The notes: generated from the sequence alone by a model not told the origin. A DNA stretch of 47,525 nt from Pseudomonas sp. GM84 (GCF_000282535.1 NZ_AKJC01000134.1:1-47525), one strand, 5' to 3'; counted from the first letter of the stretch, positions 8,590-18,159 are shown. A program made the numbers and translations.

Positions 8590-9714
8590 ATGCCCCTGTT
8601 GACCACCCCCTACGCCGAACTCGACCTGATCCGCCAGCCGGACCAGGCCAACGACCCTCTGCAGGCTTTCGATGCCGCCGACGAGTACCTGCTCGAGCAG
8701 TTGCATGCACAAGCGCCGGGGGCGGCGTGCCGGGTGCTGGTGCTCAACGACAGCTTTGGCGCCCTGGCCGCCAGCCTTGAGGGCCACTTGCAGGTGGTCA
8801 GCAGTGGCGACTCGCACCTGGCCCGCATGGCCCTGGAGAAGAACCTGGCGCGCAACGGCAAGGCGTTCGACAGCGTGCCGTTCGTACCGGCCAGCGAACA
8901 CTGGCAAGGCCCCTTCGATCGGGTTCTGGTTCGCGTGCCCAAGACCCTGGCCCTGCTCGAAGAGCAGCTGATCCGCCTGCAAGGGCACCTGGCGCCCGGT
9001 GCGCAGGTGATTGCCGGGGCCATGATCAAGCACCTGCCACGGGCCGCAGGCGATCTGCTGGAGAAGTACATCGGCCCGGTCCAGGCCTCGCTGGCGCTGA
9101 AAAAGGCACGCCTGCTGACCGCCACGCTGGCCGAACGCCCGGCCGCCGTTTCGCCCTACCCGAGCCGCTACCGCCTCGACTCGCCGGCCCTGGAACTGGT
9201 CAACCACGCCAACGTGTTCTGCCGTGATGGCCTGGACATCGGCACCCGCGCCTTCCTCCCGCACCTGCCGCGAGACCTGGGCAATGCCCGCGTCGCGGAC
9301 CTGGGTTGCGGCAACGGCGTGCTGGCCATCGCCAGTGCCCTGCTCAATCCGCAGGCCCACTACACCCTGGTGGACGAGTCGTACATGGCCGTGCAATCGG
9401 CGCAGGAAAACTGGCAGGCCGCGCTGGGTCAGCGGGAGGTGACGGTGCTGGCGGGCGATGGCCTGGCGGGGGTGGAGAAGCAGTCGCTGGACGTGGTGCT
9501 GTGCAACCCGCCGTTCCACCAGCAGCAGGTGGTCGGCGACTTCCTCGCCTGGCGCATGTTCCAGCAGGCGCGCGAGGCGCTGGTGGTGGGCGGTGCACTG
9601 TATATCGTCGGTAACCGTCACCTGGGCTACCACAGCAAGCTGGCGCGGCTGTTCCGCGGGGTGGAGCAGGTGGCGGCGACGCCGAAGTTCGTGATTCTCA
9701 AAGCCCGCAAGTAG
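8590..9714 (+). CDS. rlmG: 23S rRNA (guanine-N2)-methyltransferase RlmG
   Basis: A 374-residue enzyme of the RlmG/RsmC family. The N-terminal half (1-190) is a degenerate, non-catalytic methyltransferase-like domain; the C-terminal half is the active class I fold with the SAM motif RVADLGCGNG and the base-binding NPPFHQ motif. RlmG uses SAM to make m2G at 23S rRNA position 1835 (E. coli numbering). Length matches the family (about 375). It follows the LuxR gene by 97 bp on the same strand, with a TAGAAT hexamer at 8525-8530 that may be its own -10. RsmC, the closest relative, is shorter and is less likely. Confidence 0.92.
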   Translation: MPLLTTPYAELDLIRQPDQANDPLQAFDAADEYLLEQLHAQAPGAACRVLVLNDSFGALAASLEGHLQVVSSGDSHLARMALEKNLARNGKAFDSVPFVPASEHWQGPFDRVLVRVPKTLALLEEQLIRLQGHLAPGAQVIAGAMIKHLPRAAGDLLEKYIGPVQASLALKKARLLTATLAERPAAVSPYPSRYRLDSPALELVNHANVFCRDGLDIGTRAFLPHLPRDLGNARVADLGCGNGVLAIASALLNPQAHYTLVDESYMAVQSAQENWQAALGQREVTVLAGDGLAGVEKQSLDVVLCNPPFHQQQVVGDFLAWRMFQQAREALVVGGALYIVGNRHLGYHSKLARLFRGVEQVAATPKFVILKARK

Positions 9715-9722
9715 TATTCGAG

Positions 9723-9816
9723 GGCCCTATCGCCGGCAAGCCGGCTCCCACAGGTACCCCACAAGGTTCAAGCATTGTGAGTTACCTGTGGGAGCCGGCT
9801 TGCCGGCGATAGGGCC
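9723..9816. repeat. Inverted REP pair (GCCGGCAAGCCGGC type)
   Basis: Two 34-bp perfectly complementary arms, 9723-9756 and 9783-9816, starting GGCCCTATCGCCGGCAAGCC. It lies between the convergent ends of rlmG and the cio operon. Confidence 0.92.
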
Positions 9817-9830
9817 ACTGCAGAACAGCG

Positions 9831-9986
9831 TTAGTGAGTAGTGAGCCCGGCCGCGCCCATGAACAGCCGCATCACATAGGCCGCCACACCCAGGGCCGCC
9901 ACGCTCATCGCCCAGATCAGCAGCAGCCAACCCAGTCGCTGCCACAGCGGTTTCTTCTCATCCAGGCCATGTTTGCCAGTCATCAT
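9831..9986 (-). CDS. Small single-pass membrane protein of the cio operon (DUF2474-like)
   Basis: A 51-residue protein (MMTGKHGLDEKKPLWQRL...) with a charged N-terminus and a single transmembrane helix of about 22 residues (LGWLLLIWAMSVAALGVAAYVM). It lies 10 bp after the cioB stop, and GAGGAGG stands 4-5 bp before its start at 9986; an ATG three bases later is equally usable. Tiny one-helix proteins encoded after bd-type oxidases act as accessory subunits (CydX/CydS in other groups), and DUF2474 proteins are found after cioAB-type genes. A role as a third subunit or assembly factor of the oxidase is inferred from that. Confidence 0.82.
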   Translation of the reverse strand: MMTGKHGLDEKKPLWQRLGWLLLIWAMSVAALGVAAYVMRLFMGAAGLTTH

Positions 9987-9996
9987 GTGCCCTCCT

Positions 9997-11004
9997 CTAG
10001 TGATAGCCGTCTTCGTGGGTGACCTTGCCGCGGAACACGTAGTAGCTCCAGAAGGTATACCCGAGAATGAACGGCAGGATGAACAAGGTGCCCACCAGCA
10101 TGAAGCCCTGGCTCTGCGGCGGTGCGGCCGCATCCCAGATCGAGATCGACGGTGGAATGATGTTCGGCCAGAGGCTGATGCCCAGACCACTGTAGCCAAG
10201 GAAGATCAGCACCAGGGTCAGCAGGAACGGCGTGTAATGGGCATTGCGCGCCACCGCCTTGAGCAGGCCGTAGAAGGTCACCAGCACCAGGATCGGCACC
10301 GGCATGAACCAGATCAGGTTAGGCATGCTGAACCAGCGATCGGCGATCTGCGGGTAGGCGATGGGCGTCCACAGGCTGACGATGCCGATCACCACCAGCA
10401 GCACCAGGGCCAATGGCTTGGCCAGGTCATGCATCTGCTGCTGCAGCGGCCCTTCGGTCTTCATGATCAGCCAGGTGCAGCCCAACAGGGTGTACGCCAC
10501 GATCAGCCCCAGCCCGCTGAACAGGCTGAATGGCGTCAGCCAGTCGAGCGTGCCACCGGCGAAGTGGCGGTCCACCACCTTGAAGCCCTCGATGAACGCG
10601 CCCAGGGCAACGCCCTGGAAGAAAGTCGCGATCAGCGAGCCCCAGATGAACGCCTTGTTCCAGATATGGCGCTTGTGGGCCTTGGCCTTGAACCGGAACT
10701 CGAACGCCACGCCGCGGAAGATCAGGCCGATCAGCATGAGGATCAACGGCAGGTACAACGCTTCGAGCACCACCGAGTAGGCCATCGGGAAGGCGCCGAA
10801 CAGGCCGGCACCCCCGAGGATCAGCCAGGTTTCGTTGCCGTCCCACACGGGGGCGACGGTGTTCATCATTACATCGCGGTCCTGCTCACCCTTGACGAAG
10901 GGGAACAGCATGCCGATGCCTAGGTCGAAGCCATCCATCACGACGTACATCATGACGCCGAAGATGATGATCACGGCCCAGATCAGCGGAAGGTCGATAC
11001 CCAT
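9997..11004 (-). CDS. cioB: Cyanide-insensitive bd-type quinol oxidase subunit II (CioB)
   Basis: A 335-residue polytopic protein of the CydB family, with the typical N-terminus (MGIDLPLIWAVIIIFGVMMY), the conserved DGFDLGIG segment in the first helix, and WDGNETWL after it. It pairs with CioA in the inner membrane to form the heme-bd quinol oxidase that reduces O2 to water without proton pumping. It begins 3 bp after the cioA stop, so translation is likely coupled. The start at 11004 is consistent with family members. A small membrane protein follows 10 bp downstream. Confidence 0.95.
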   Translation of the reverse strand: MGIDLPLIWAVIIIFGVMMYVVMDGFDLGIGMLFPFVKGEQDRDVMMNTVAPVWDGNETWLILGGAGLFGAFPMAYSVVLEALYLPLILMLIGLIFRGVAFEFRFKAKAHKRHIWNKAFIWGSLIATFFQGVALGAFIEGFKVVDRHFAGGTLDWLTPFSLFSGLGLIVAYTLLGCTWLIMKTEGPLQQQMHDLAKPLALVLLVVIGIVSLWTPIAYPQIADRWFSMPNLIWFMPVPILVLVTFYGLLKAVARNAHYTPFLLTLVLIFLGYSGLGISLWPNIIPPSISIWDAAAPPQSQGFMLVGTLFILPFILGYTFWSYYVFRGKVTHEDGYH

Positions 11005-11007
11005 GAC

Positions 11008-12444
11008 TCAGTTCTCCTTGCTCAGGCTGGGGGCCTTGGACTCGTGGCCATCATCGGCGGCGGACAATGGCCGTGCCGGTGTGCGTTTCTGGCCGGGGCC
11101 ACCTGGCGTGTGCTCATCGCCCTCACCGGTTTTCGGCCCTTTGCGCACCAGGCGCATCATGTAGCCAAGGCCGGTCCCGAACAGGGCGAAGTACACCACC
11201 ACGAACGCCACCAGGGTGAAGCCGAGCTGGACGTAGCTATGGTTGGAAACCCCCTCTGAAGTGCGCATCAGGCCGTACACCACCCAGGGCTGGCGGCCCA
11301 CTTCGGTGGTGAACCAGCCGGCCAGAATGGCCACCAGGCCCGATGGCCCCATCCACAGGGTCAGGTACAGGAACGGACGCGAGCTGTACAAGGTGCCGCG
11401 CTTGCGCAGCCACAGGCTCCAGAGGCCGACGAAGATCATCAGCATGCCCAGCCCGACCATGACCCTGAACGACCAGAACACGATGGTCGAGTTGGGCCGG
11501 TCCTCAGGCGGGAATTCCTTCATCGCCGGCACCTGCTGGTCCAGGCTGTGGGTAAGGATCAGGCTGCCAAGCGCCGGAATCTCCAGCTTGAAGTGCGTGG
11601 TTTCGGCCTTCATGTCGGGGATGCCGAACAGGATCAGCGGGGTTGGCTCGCCGGGCACGTTCTCCCAGTGGCCTTCGATCGCGGCAATCTTCACCGGCTG
11701 GTGCTTGAGCGTGTTGAGGCCGTGGAAGTCACCGATCACGGCCTGGACCGGGGCGACGATCAGGGCCATCCACATGGCCATCGACAGCATCTTGCGAATC
11801 GCCGGGTTGTCACGCCCGCGCAGCAGGTGCCAGGCGGCCGACGCACCGACGAAGAAGGCCGTGGCGACGAACGCGGCAGTGGCCATGTGCATCAGGCGGT
11901 AGGGGAACGACGGGTTGAAGATCACCGCCAGCCAGTCCACCGGGACCACGCGGCCGTCGATGATTTCGTGGCCCTGCGGGGTCTGCATCCAGCTGTTGGA
12001 GGCCAGGATCCAGAAGGTCGACACCAGCGTACCCAGCGCCACCATCACTGTCGCGAAGAAGTGCAGGCCGCGGCCTACGCGATTCCAGCCGAACAGCATG
12101 ACGCCGAGGAAACCGGCTTCGAGGAAGAAGGCAGTCAGTACTTCATAGGTGAGCAACGGCCCGGTGACGGCGCCGGCGAAGTCGGAGAAGCGACTCCAGT
12201 TGGTGCCGAACTGATAGGCCATGACCAGGCCTGAGACCACGCCCATGCCGAAGTTGACGGCGAAGATCTTCGACCAGAAGTGATAGAGGTCACGGTAGAC
12301 CTGGTTGTGGCTCCTCAGCCAAAGGCCTTCGAGGACTGCCAGGTAGCTCGCCAAGCCAATGGTGATGGCTGGGAACAAGATGTGAAAGGACACGGTAAAT
12401 GCAAACTGGATTCGGGCGAGATCTAGGGCCTCTAAACCGAACAT
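11008..12444 (-). CDS. cioA: Cyanide-insensitive bd-type quinol oxidase subunit I (CioA)
   Basis: A 478-residue CydA-family subunit, shorter than E. coli CydA (about 520) because the quinol-binding loop is short, which is the mark of the CIO subgroup. Heme ligands can be placed: H21 (in FTVSFHILFP), the His in YRLMHMATAAF, and the Met in VYGLMRTSEG. The quinol-binding GRQPW motif is also present. The long, Pro-, Gly- and Lys-rich cytoplasmic tail lacks clear motifs. First gene of cioA-cioB-small protein. The 343 bp upstream to the divergent MFS gene contain a perfect ANR/FNR box at 12590-12603, 146 bp before the start codon, so oxygen control is likely. Confidence 0.95.
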   Translation of the reverse strand: MFGLEALDLARIQFAFTVSFHILFPAITIGLASYLAVLEGLWLRSHNQVYRDLYHFWSKIFAVNFGMGVVSGLVMAYQFGTNWSRFSDFAGAVTGPLLTYEVLTAFFLEAGFLGVMLFGWNRVGRGLHFFATVMVALGTLVSTFWILASNSWMQTPQGHEIIDGRVVPVDWLAVIFNPSFPYRLMHMATAAFVATAFFVGASAAWHLLRGRDNPAIRKMLSMAMWMALIVAPVQAVIGDFHGLNTLKHQPVKIAAIEGHWENVPGEPTPLILFGIPDMKAETTHFKLEIPALGSLILTHSLDQQVPAMKEFPPEDRPNSTIVFWSFRVMVGLGMLMIFVGLWSLWLRKRGTLYSSRPFLYLTLWMGPSGLVAILAGWFTTEVGRQPWVVYGLMRTSEGVSNHSYVQLGFTLVAFVVVYFALFGTGLGYMMRLVRKGPKTGEGDEHTPGGPGQKRTPARPLSAADDGHESKAPSLSKEN

Positions 12445-12589
12445 AGTGCTTCCTCTTCAGATAATCCGGCGTCCGGGCGTATCGCCCTGGCGCCTACTGC
12501 CCCCACGTGTATCGAGTGCGGCGCGTTGGAATTGTTCTGTGCAATCGCAGGGAATCGGGCCCGAAGGCCAATCGTTAGATTTGGAACGA

Positions 12590-12603
12590 TTGATCCAGAT
12601 CAA
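12590..12603. promoter_or_regulatory. Perfect ANR/FNR box
   Basis: TTGATCCAGATCAA fits the FNR/ANR consensus TTGAT-N4-ATCAA with no mismatch. It lies between divergent cioA (start 146 bp away) and the MFS exporter (start 185 bp away). In P. aeruginosa ANR represses cioAB; whether it represses or activates here depends on its place relative to the unmapped start site. The rest of this 343-bp intergenic region shows no gene; an imperfect TTTGTTACAAA-like stretch at 12728-12738 may be a second site. Confidence 0.8.
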
Positions 12604-12787
12604 CGATTGCTAGGAAGCATAGTCCCGAATGGCCCGCCGGGACGTGTGGTTGATTGCCGCGTGACCCGTTGCCCCACCCCCTGTTACAGCGCCTGAAAAA
12701 GTGCCGATCCCGGCAAACAGTAACGGTTTGTTACAAACAGATGATACGCTGCCGAGCCCTCTACTGCGCCGATGCCACAGGTTTGCG

Positions 12788-14008
12788 ATGTCCGACTCCA
12801 CACCGCAGTTGTTACGCCAGCACCGCCCGTTCATGGCCTTCTGGCTGGCCCGTGTGTTCACCGCCAGCGGCTTCCAGATGCTCACCGTGGCGATTGGCTG
12901 GCACCTCTACCAACTGACCGGCAATGTGCTGGATCTGGGTTTGGTCGGCCTGGTCGAATTCGCCCCGCGGGTGCTGTTCATGCTGCACACCGGGCATGTC
13001 GCCGACCGCTATGACCGGCGCAAGGTAGCGGCCCTGTGCCAGACCCTGCAGGGGCTGATCGCGCTGGTGCTGGCGGTGGGCAGCGCCACCGACAACGTCA
13101 GCCGCGAGCTGATCTTCGGCCTGGCCTTCCTGCTCGGCGCGACCCGTTCGTTCGAGATGCCGGCGACCCAGGCACTGCTGCCCAATGTGGTGCCGCCGGG
13201 GCTGTTTCCACGGGCGGTGGCGGCGTCGGCTTCGGCGACCCAGGCAGCCACCATCGTCGCCCCGGCGGTGGGCGGTTTCCTGTATGCCTTCGGCAGTATC
13301 TGGGTGTATGGCCCGACCGTGGCGCTGTACGCCATTGCCTGCGTGCTGATGCTGAGCCTGGACTCGCGCCAGCAAGTGCCCCAGCGTGGCCGCGCCAGCC
13401 TGGAGTCGCTGCTGGCCGGGATCCGCTTCATCCGCAGCCGGCCGGACATCCTCGGGGCGATTTCCCTCGACCTGTTCGCCGTGCTGCTGGGGGGCGCCAC
13501 GGCGCTGCTGCCGGTGTTCGCCAAGGACATCCTGCTCACCGGCCCCTGGGGCCTGGGCCTGTTGCGCTCGGCACCGGCGGTGGGAGCATTGCTGATGTCG
13601 TTGTGGCTGGCGCGCTTCCCGGTTGAACGCAAGGTAGGCCGTACCATGTTCACCGCGGTCGGGGTGTTCGGCGTGGCGACCATCGGGTTTGGGCTGTCGA
13701 CTTCGTTCTGGTTCTCGCTGGCGGTACTGGTGGTGCTGGGCGCGGCGGACATGATCAGCATGGTGATCCGCGGTGCCTTCGTGCAGTTGGAGACACCGGA
13801 TGAGATGCGGGGGCGGGTCAGTGCGGTGAATGGGTTGTTCATCGGGGCTTCGAACCAGCTCGGCGAGTTCGAATCCGGGGTCACGGCGCACTGGTTCGGG
13901 ACGGTGCCGGCGGTGGTGCTGGGGGGTGTGGGCACGCTGGTGGTGACGGGGGTGTGGATAAAACTGTTCCCGAGCCTGGCCAGGCGGGACCGGTTGCACA
14001 GTGGCTGA
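12788..14008 (+). CDS. MFS exporter, EntS-like
   Basis: A 406-residue major facilitator superfamily protein with 10-12 predicted membrane helices and the loop motif DRYDRRKV (MFS motif A) after helix 2. The overall form (short N-terminus QHRPFMAFWLARVF, MFS_3 type) is that of EntS-like exporters, which export siderophores or related small molecules. No siderophore biosynthesis gene is near, so the substrate is unknown. The start at 12788 (MSDSTPQ) is chosen because the frame further upstream is not hydrophobic and crosses the promoter region. It is divergent from cioA and ends at a REP pair. Confidence 0.82.
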   Translation: MSDSTPQLLRQHRPFMAFWLARVFTASGFQMLTVAIGWHLYQLTGNVLDLGLVGLVEFAPRVLFMLHTGHVADRYDRRKVAALCQTLQGLIALVLAVGSATDNVSRELIFGLAFLLGATRSFEMPATQALLPNVVPPGLFPRAVAASASATQAATIVAPAVGGFLYAFGSIWVYGPTVALYAIACVLMLSLDSRQQVPQRGRASLESLLAGIRFIRSRPDILGAISLDLFAVLLGGATALLPVFAKDILLTGPWGLGLLRSAPAVGALLMSLWLARFPVERKVGRTMFTAVGVFGVATIGFGLSTSFWFSLAVLVVLGAADMISMVIRGAFVQLETPDEMRGRVSAVNGLFIGASNQLGEFESGVTAHWFGTVPAVVLGGVGTLVVTGVWIKLFPSLARRDRLHSG

Positions 14009-14023
14009 TGCGGGGTTTCCGCT

Positions 14024-14119
14024 GGCCTCTTCGCGGGACAAGCCCGCTCCCACAGGTACAACACTGTTCTTGAAAACTGCGCTGTACCTGTGGGAGCGGG
14101 CTTGTCCCGCGAAAGGGCC
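14024..14119. repeat. Inverted REP pair (CGGGACAAGCCCG type)
   Basis: Inverted arms starting GGCCTCTTCGCGGGACAAGC at 14024 and ending GTCCCGCGAAAGGGCC at 14119, about 25 bp in between. It separates the MFS gene from the purine permease unit. Confidence 0.9.
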
Positions 14120-14292
14120 TGTATTGATTCACGCAATGCCGCCTCCCCAACGGCCATAGGCCCCCGCCATCCATGCTGGTATGATGCGCGGCTTTTTTCC
14201 TCCCCACACAAAACCACGGCAACCGGTACGGTCTGTGCTTTGCTGATGGGGTCGATACATTCACGGCGCCGGGGGCGCCTTGGGGAGCGGGC

Positions 14293-15588
14293 ATGCTGGA
14301 AAGGCTGTTTCAACTAAGAGCACACAACACCAATGTGCGCACCGAGATTCTTGCGGGCGTCACCACCTTCCTGGCCATGGCCTACATCCTGTTCGTCAAC
14401 CCGAGCATCCTCGGCGAGACCGGCATGGACAAAGGAGCGATCTTCGTCGCCACCTGCCTGGCTGCGGCCATCGGCTCGACGACCATGGGCCTGATCGCCA
14501 ACTACCCGATCGCCCTGGCGCCGGGCATGGGCCTGAACGCCTTCTTCACCTACACGGTGGTCCTGCACATGGGCCACACCTGGCAGGTGGCGCTGGGCGC
14601 GGTGTTCCTGTCGGCTGTGATGTTCTTCCTGCTGTCGATCTTCCGCATCCGCGAATGGATCGTGAACAGCATCCCGCTGCCCTTGCGCTCGGCCATCGCG
14701 GCCGGTATCGGCCTGTTCCTGGCGCTGATCGCCCTGCATAACGCGGGTATCGTCGTCGATAACCCGGCCACTCTGGTGGGCCTGGGCGACCTCAAGCAAC
14801 CGGCACCGATCCTCGCCACCCTGGGCTTCTTCCTGATCGTCGGCCTCGAGTCGCTGAAAGTGCGCGGTGCGGTGCTGATCGGCATCCTCGCCGTCACCGT
14901 CGCCTCGATCGCGATGGGCGTGACGCCGTTCGGCGGCATCGTCTCCATGCCGCCATCGCTGGCCCCGACCTTCCTCCAGCTGGACATCGCCGGTGCCCTG
15001 GACGTGGGCCTGGTGAGCGTGATCTTCGCCTTCCTGTTCGTCGACCTGTTCGACAACTCCGGCACCCTGATCGGCGTGGCCAAGCGCGCCGGCCTGATGG
15101 GCAAGGACGGTCACATGCCGAAAATGGGCCGTGCCCTGATCGCCGACAGCACCGCGGCCATGGCCGGCTCGCTGCTGGGCACTTCGACCACCACCAGCTA
15201 CATCGAGTCGGCCGCAGGCGTGAGCGCCGGTGGCCGCACCGGCCTGACCGCCATCGTGGTCGCCGCGTTGTTCCTGCTGGCGCTGTTCTTCGCCCCGCTG
15301 GCCGGTAGCGTGCCGGCCTTCGCCACCGCCCCGGCGCTGCTGTTCGTCGCGGTGCTGATGGCCTCGGGCCTGGCCGAAATAAACTGGGACGACGTCACCG
15401 AAGCCGCGCCTGTGGTGGTGACGGCCCTGGCCATGCCGCTGACCTATTCGATCGCCAACGGCATCGCCTTCGGCTTCATTTCCTGGACCGCCGTCAAGCT
15501 GATCTCCGGCCGCCACCGCGACCTGAACCCGGCACTGGTGATCCTTTCCATCCTGTTCGTGATCAAGCTGGGCTGGTTCAACGCATGA
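14293..15588 (+). CDS. AzgA/PurP-type adenine/guanine/hypoxanthine permease
   Basis: A 431-residue polytopic inner-membrane carrier of the AzgA-like (NCS2) family; the length is typical. It starts [22 protein letters not shown], the usual beginning of this group, has the conserved [13 protein letters not shown] segment in helix 3 and the [13 protein letters not shown] motif that forms part of the substrate site. Members import adenine, guanine or hypoxanthine with protons; which of these is not readable. It overlaps trmA by 4 bp (ATGA), so the two are co-translated, an odd pairing of purine uptake with tRNA modification. Confidence 0.9.
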   Translation: MLERLFQLRAHNTNVRTEILAGVTTFLAMAYILFVNPSILGETGMDKGAIFVATCLAAAIGSTTMGLIANYPIALAPGMGLNAFFTYTVVLHMGHTWQVALGAVFLSAVMFFLLSIFRIREWIVNSIPLPLRSAIAAGIGLFLALIALHNAGIVVDNPATLVGLGDLKQPAPILATLGFFLIVGLESLKVRGAVLIGILAVTVASIAMGVTPFGGIVSMPPSLAPTFLQLDIAGALDVGLVSVIFAFLFVDLFDNSGTLIGVAKRAGLMGKDGHMPKMGRALIADSTAAMAGSLLGTSTTTSYIESAAGVSAGGRTGLTAIVVAALFLLALFFAPLAGSVPAFATAPALLFVAVLMASGLAEINWDDVTEAAPVVVTALAMPLTYSIANGIAFGFISWTAVKLISGRHRDLNPALVILSILFVIKLGWFNA

Positions 15589-16670
15589 GTGCCGTCTTCG
15601 ACCCAAGCACCTACGACGCGCAATTGCAGGGCAAAGTCGCCCGCCTGCGCGAGCTGCTGGCCCCCTTCGGTGCGCCGGAGCCGGCTGTTTTCGACTCGCC
15701 GCGCGAGCACTATCGCCTGCGCGCCGAGTTCCGCCTGTGGCGTGAAGACGGCCAGCGCCACTACGCGATGTTTGCCCCTGGCGAGAAACACAAGGCGATC
15801 CTGATCGACGATTTCCCGATCGCCAGCGAGCGCATCAACCAACTGATGCCGCGCCTGAAGGCGGCCTGGCAGGCCAGCGAGGAACTGAGCAACCGTCTGT
15901 TCCAGGTGGAGTTCCTCACCACCCTGGCGGGCGATGCGATGGTCACGATGTGCTACCACCGCCCGCTGGACGAAGCCTGGGAAGTGGCCGCGCGGCAGCT
16001 GGCCGAAGAGCTGGGCGTCAGCCTCATCGGCCGTTCCAAGGGCAAGCGCCTGGTCATCGGCCGCGACTACGCCGTGGAGAAACTCGACGTGGCCGGCCGG
16101 GTGTTCAGCTATCGCCAACCGGAAGGCGCGTTCACCCAGCCCAACGGCGCGGTGAACCAGAAGATGCTGACCTGGGCGTTCGAGGCCATCGGCGATCGCG
16201 ATGACGACCTGCTGGAGCTGTACTGCGGCAACGGCAACTTCACCTTGCCGCTGGCCACCCGCGTGCGCCAGGTGCTGGCCACCGAAATCAGCAAGACCTC
16301 GGTCAATGCCGCCCTGAGCAACCTCGACGAGAACGCGGTGGACAACGTGCGCCTGGTGCGCCTGTCGGCCGAAGAGCTGACCCAGGCGCTGAACGAGGTT
16401 CGCCCGTTCCGCCGGCTGGAAGGCATCGACCTGAAAAGCTACGCATTCGGCACGGTATTCGTCGACCCGCCGCGTGCCGGCATGGACCCGGACACCTGCG
16501 AACTGACCCGTCGCTTCGAGCGTATCCTGTATATCTCGTGCAACCCCGAGACCCTGGCGCAGAACATCGCCCAGCTGCAAGATACCCACCGAATCGAACG
16601 CTGCGCGCTGTTCGACCAGTTCCCGTATACCCATCACATGGAAAGCGGGGTGCTGCTGGTTCGGCGCTGA
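15585..16670 (+). CDS. trmA: tRNA (uracil-5-)-methyltransferase TrmA
   Basis: A 361-residue enzyme that makes m5U54 (ribothymidine) in the T-loop of tRNA using SAM. The gammaproteobacterial TrmA form is recognised by its length (about 360-366) and lack of an N-terminal TRAM domain and iron-sulfur cysteines, which separates it from RlmC/RlmD. Motifs: SAM site [22 protein letters not shown], and [11 protein letters not shown] containing the catalytic Cys, followed near the C-terminus by the FPYTHHMES segment. The start codon overlaps the stop of the upstream permease by 4 bp. Confidence 0.96.
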   Translation: MSAVFDPSTYDAQLQGKVARLRELLAPFGAPEPAVFDSPREHYRLRAEFRLWREDGQRHYAMFAPGEKHKAILIDDFPIASERINQLMPRLKAAWQASEELSNRLFQVEFLTTLAGDAMVTMCYHRPLDEAWEVAARQLAEELGVSLIGRSKGKRLVIGRDYAVEKLDVAGRVFSYRQPEGAFTQPNGAVNQKMLTWAFEAIGDRDDDLLELYCGNGNFTLPLATRVRQVLATEISKTSVNAALSNLDENAVDNVRLVRLSAEELTQALNEVRPFRRLEGIDLKSYAFGTVFVDPPRAGMDPDTCELTRRFERILYISCNPETLAQNIAQLQDTHRIERCALFDQFPYTHHMESGVLLVRR

Positions 16671-16723
16671 TCCGTGTTGCCGTGGGGCCTCGCTGGCCCC
16701 ATTGCACGCGGCCAGGAGAATTG

Positions 16724-17623
16724 ATGGACCCGTTCAGTGCCATGCAAACCTTCCGCCGGGTCGTCGACCTCGGCAGCTTCAGCGCCGCCGCCAGCCAGGC
16801 GGGCGTGTCGCACACCGTACTGTCCCGCCAGGTGAAGCACCTGGAACGCCACCTCGGCACACAACTGCTCACCCGCACTACCCGCCGCCTGCACCTCACC
16901 GAAGCCGGTGCGCTGTTCTATCGCCATTGCGTGCAGATCCTCGAACAGATGCAGGCCATGACCCTGGAACTGTCCGAGCACCAGCAACAGCCCAGCGGCA
17001 CCCTGCGCCTGGGCGTGGCCACGGCCTTTGGCGAGCTGGAACTGGGACGCTGGTTGCCAGACTTCATCGAGCGCCATCCGCTGCTGCAGATCGAACTCAA
17101 CTGCAGCGATCGCTTTGTCGACCTGCTGGAAGAGGAAATCGATGTCTGCCTACGGGTCACCGACCACCTGCCGGACTCCAGCCTGGTGGCGCGCCGGCTG
17201 GCGAGCAGCGAGGTGCTGCTGGTGGCAGCCCCGCGCTATGTCGAGCGCCACGGCATGCCCACTACGCCCGAGGAACTGGCCAACCATCCCCTGCTCGGCT
17301 ACAGCCAGCTGCTGCACCCGCAGCGTCTGCAACTGACGGGTGCCGATGGCGAACAGCGCGGCATCCTCATGCCTCGACGCCTGAGCGCAAATTCGCCGAT
17401 GGCCCTGCGGGCTGCTGCCATCGGTGGGCTGGGCATTGCCAGCTTTGACCGGTTCATCGTGCACGATGCCCTGCAGGACGGGCGGCTGGTGCCGGTGCTG
17501 GAAAACTGGAAGCTGCCAGCGCGCAGCCTGTATGCGGTTTATCCACAGAGCCGCTATCTGGCGCCCAAGGTGCGGGCGTTGCTGGAGTACGTGCAGGGGT
17601 ACTACGCGCAACCCAGGTGGTGA
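16724..17623 (+). CDS. LysR family regulator, CrgA-like
   Basis: A 299-residue LysR-type regulator: N-terminal winged HTH (1-60, with FSAAASQAGVSHTVLSRQVKHLE) and a periplasmic-binding-protein-like effector domain (about 90-295). The RTTRRLHLTEAG stretch after the HTH is typical of the CrgA/AaeR-like branch. AGGAG at 16714-16718 precedes the ATG. It lies 53 bp after trmA and 103 bp before a periplasmic cupin gene on the same strand. A target cannot be assigned. Despite lying near pcaHG it does not resemble PcaQ. Confidence 0.85.
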   Translation: MDPFSAMQTFRRVVDLGSFSAAASQAGVSHTVLSRQVKHLERHLGTQLLTRTTRRLHLTEAGALFYRHCVQILEQMQAMTLELSEHQQQPSGTLRLGVATAFGELELGRWLPDFIERHPLLQIELNCSDRFVDLLEEEIDVCLRVTDHLPDSSLVARRLASSEVLLVAAPRYVERHGMPTTPEELANHPLLGYSQLLHPQRLQLTGADGEQRGILMPRRLSANSPMALRAAAIGGLGIASFDRFIVHDALQDGRLVPVLENWKLPARSLYAVYPQSRYLAPKVRALLEYVQGYYAQPRW

Positions 17624-17726
17624 CTTGTGCTAAATACGCACAAGTCATGGCTTACTTGGCACGTATTTGTGCGCTGCTTGTTTGATTAGTCTTCGTTGCA
17701 CAGTCATTCAACGAAGGAGCTCCACC

Positions 17727-18152
17727 ATGAAAGCAGTCATCGCGGGCTTGATGCTCAGCACCCTGGCCATCGGCATCCAGGCGGCGGAAAAAACCATTGC
17801 GGTCACGGACAGTGCGGCATTGAAGTGGCAGGACGTGCCCAATACCCAAGGCGCCGTCAGCTACGCCAATGTCGAAGGCGATATCTTCGGCAAGGGGCCT
17901 TACTCGGCCTACGTGAAGTTCAGGAAGGGCACTGACAACGGGCTGCACCAGCATAGCCAGACATTGCCGACGGTGGTTCTGGGTGGGACCTTCTATGCGG
18001 TGATCGATGGCAAGCGCACCGAATTTCCGGCGGGCTCTTACTACAAGCTGCCAGCCGACCTGGTGCATGAAAGCGGTTGTACAGCGGCAGCTGATTGTCT
18101 GTTGTTCCAGTATCAGGCCGATGCTTTCGACCTGAAACCTGTGAAAGGCTGA
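17727..18152 (+). CDS. Exported cupin-domain protein
   Basis: A 141-residue protein with a Sec signal peptide (MKAVIAGLMLSTLAIGIQAA, cleavage probably after AQA-like IQAA) and a single cupin fold. Potential metal ligands are the His pair in GLHQHSQ and the His in LVHES, with the usual glycine-rich turn LGGTFYAVIDG between. AAGGAG at 17714-17719 sits 8 bp before the ATG. Two cysteines (in SGCTAAADCL) could form a disulfide in the periplasm. Catalytic function, if any, is unknown. It follows the LysR gene in the same direction and may be its target, but this is only position-based. Confidence 0.8.
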   Translation: MKAVIAGLMLSTLAIGIQAAEKTIAVTDSAALKWQDVPNTQGAVSYANVEGDIFGKGPYSAYVKFRKGTDNGLHQHSQTLPTVVLGGTFYAVIDGKRTEFPAGSYYKLPADLVHESGCTAAADCLLFQYQADAFDLKPVKG

Positions 18153-18159
18153 GATCCTG

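Noticed and set aside
16724..17623. LysR gene as a candidate PcaQ for the nearby pcaHG
   Set aside because: The HTH and linker resemble the CrgA-like branch. PcaQ proteins have a different N-terminus and usually lie divergent from their target. Here a cupin gene and a REP cluster intervene.
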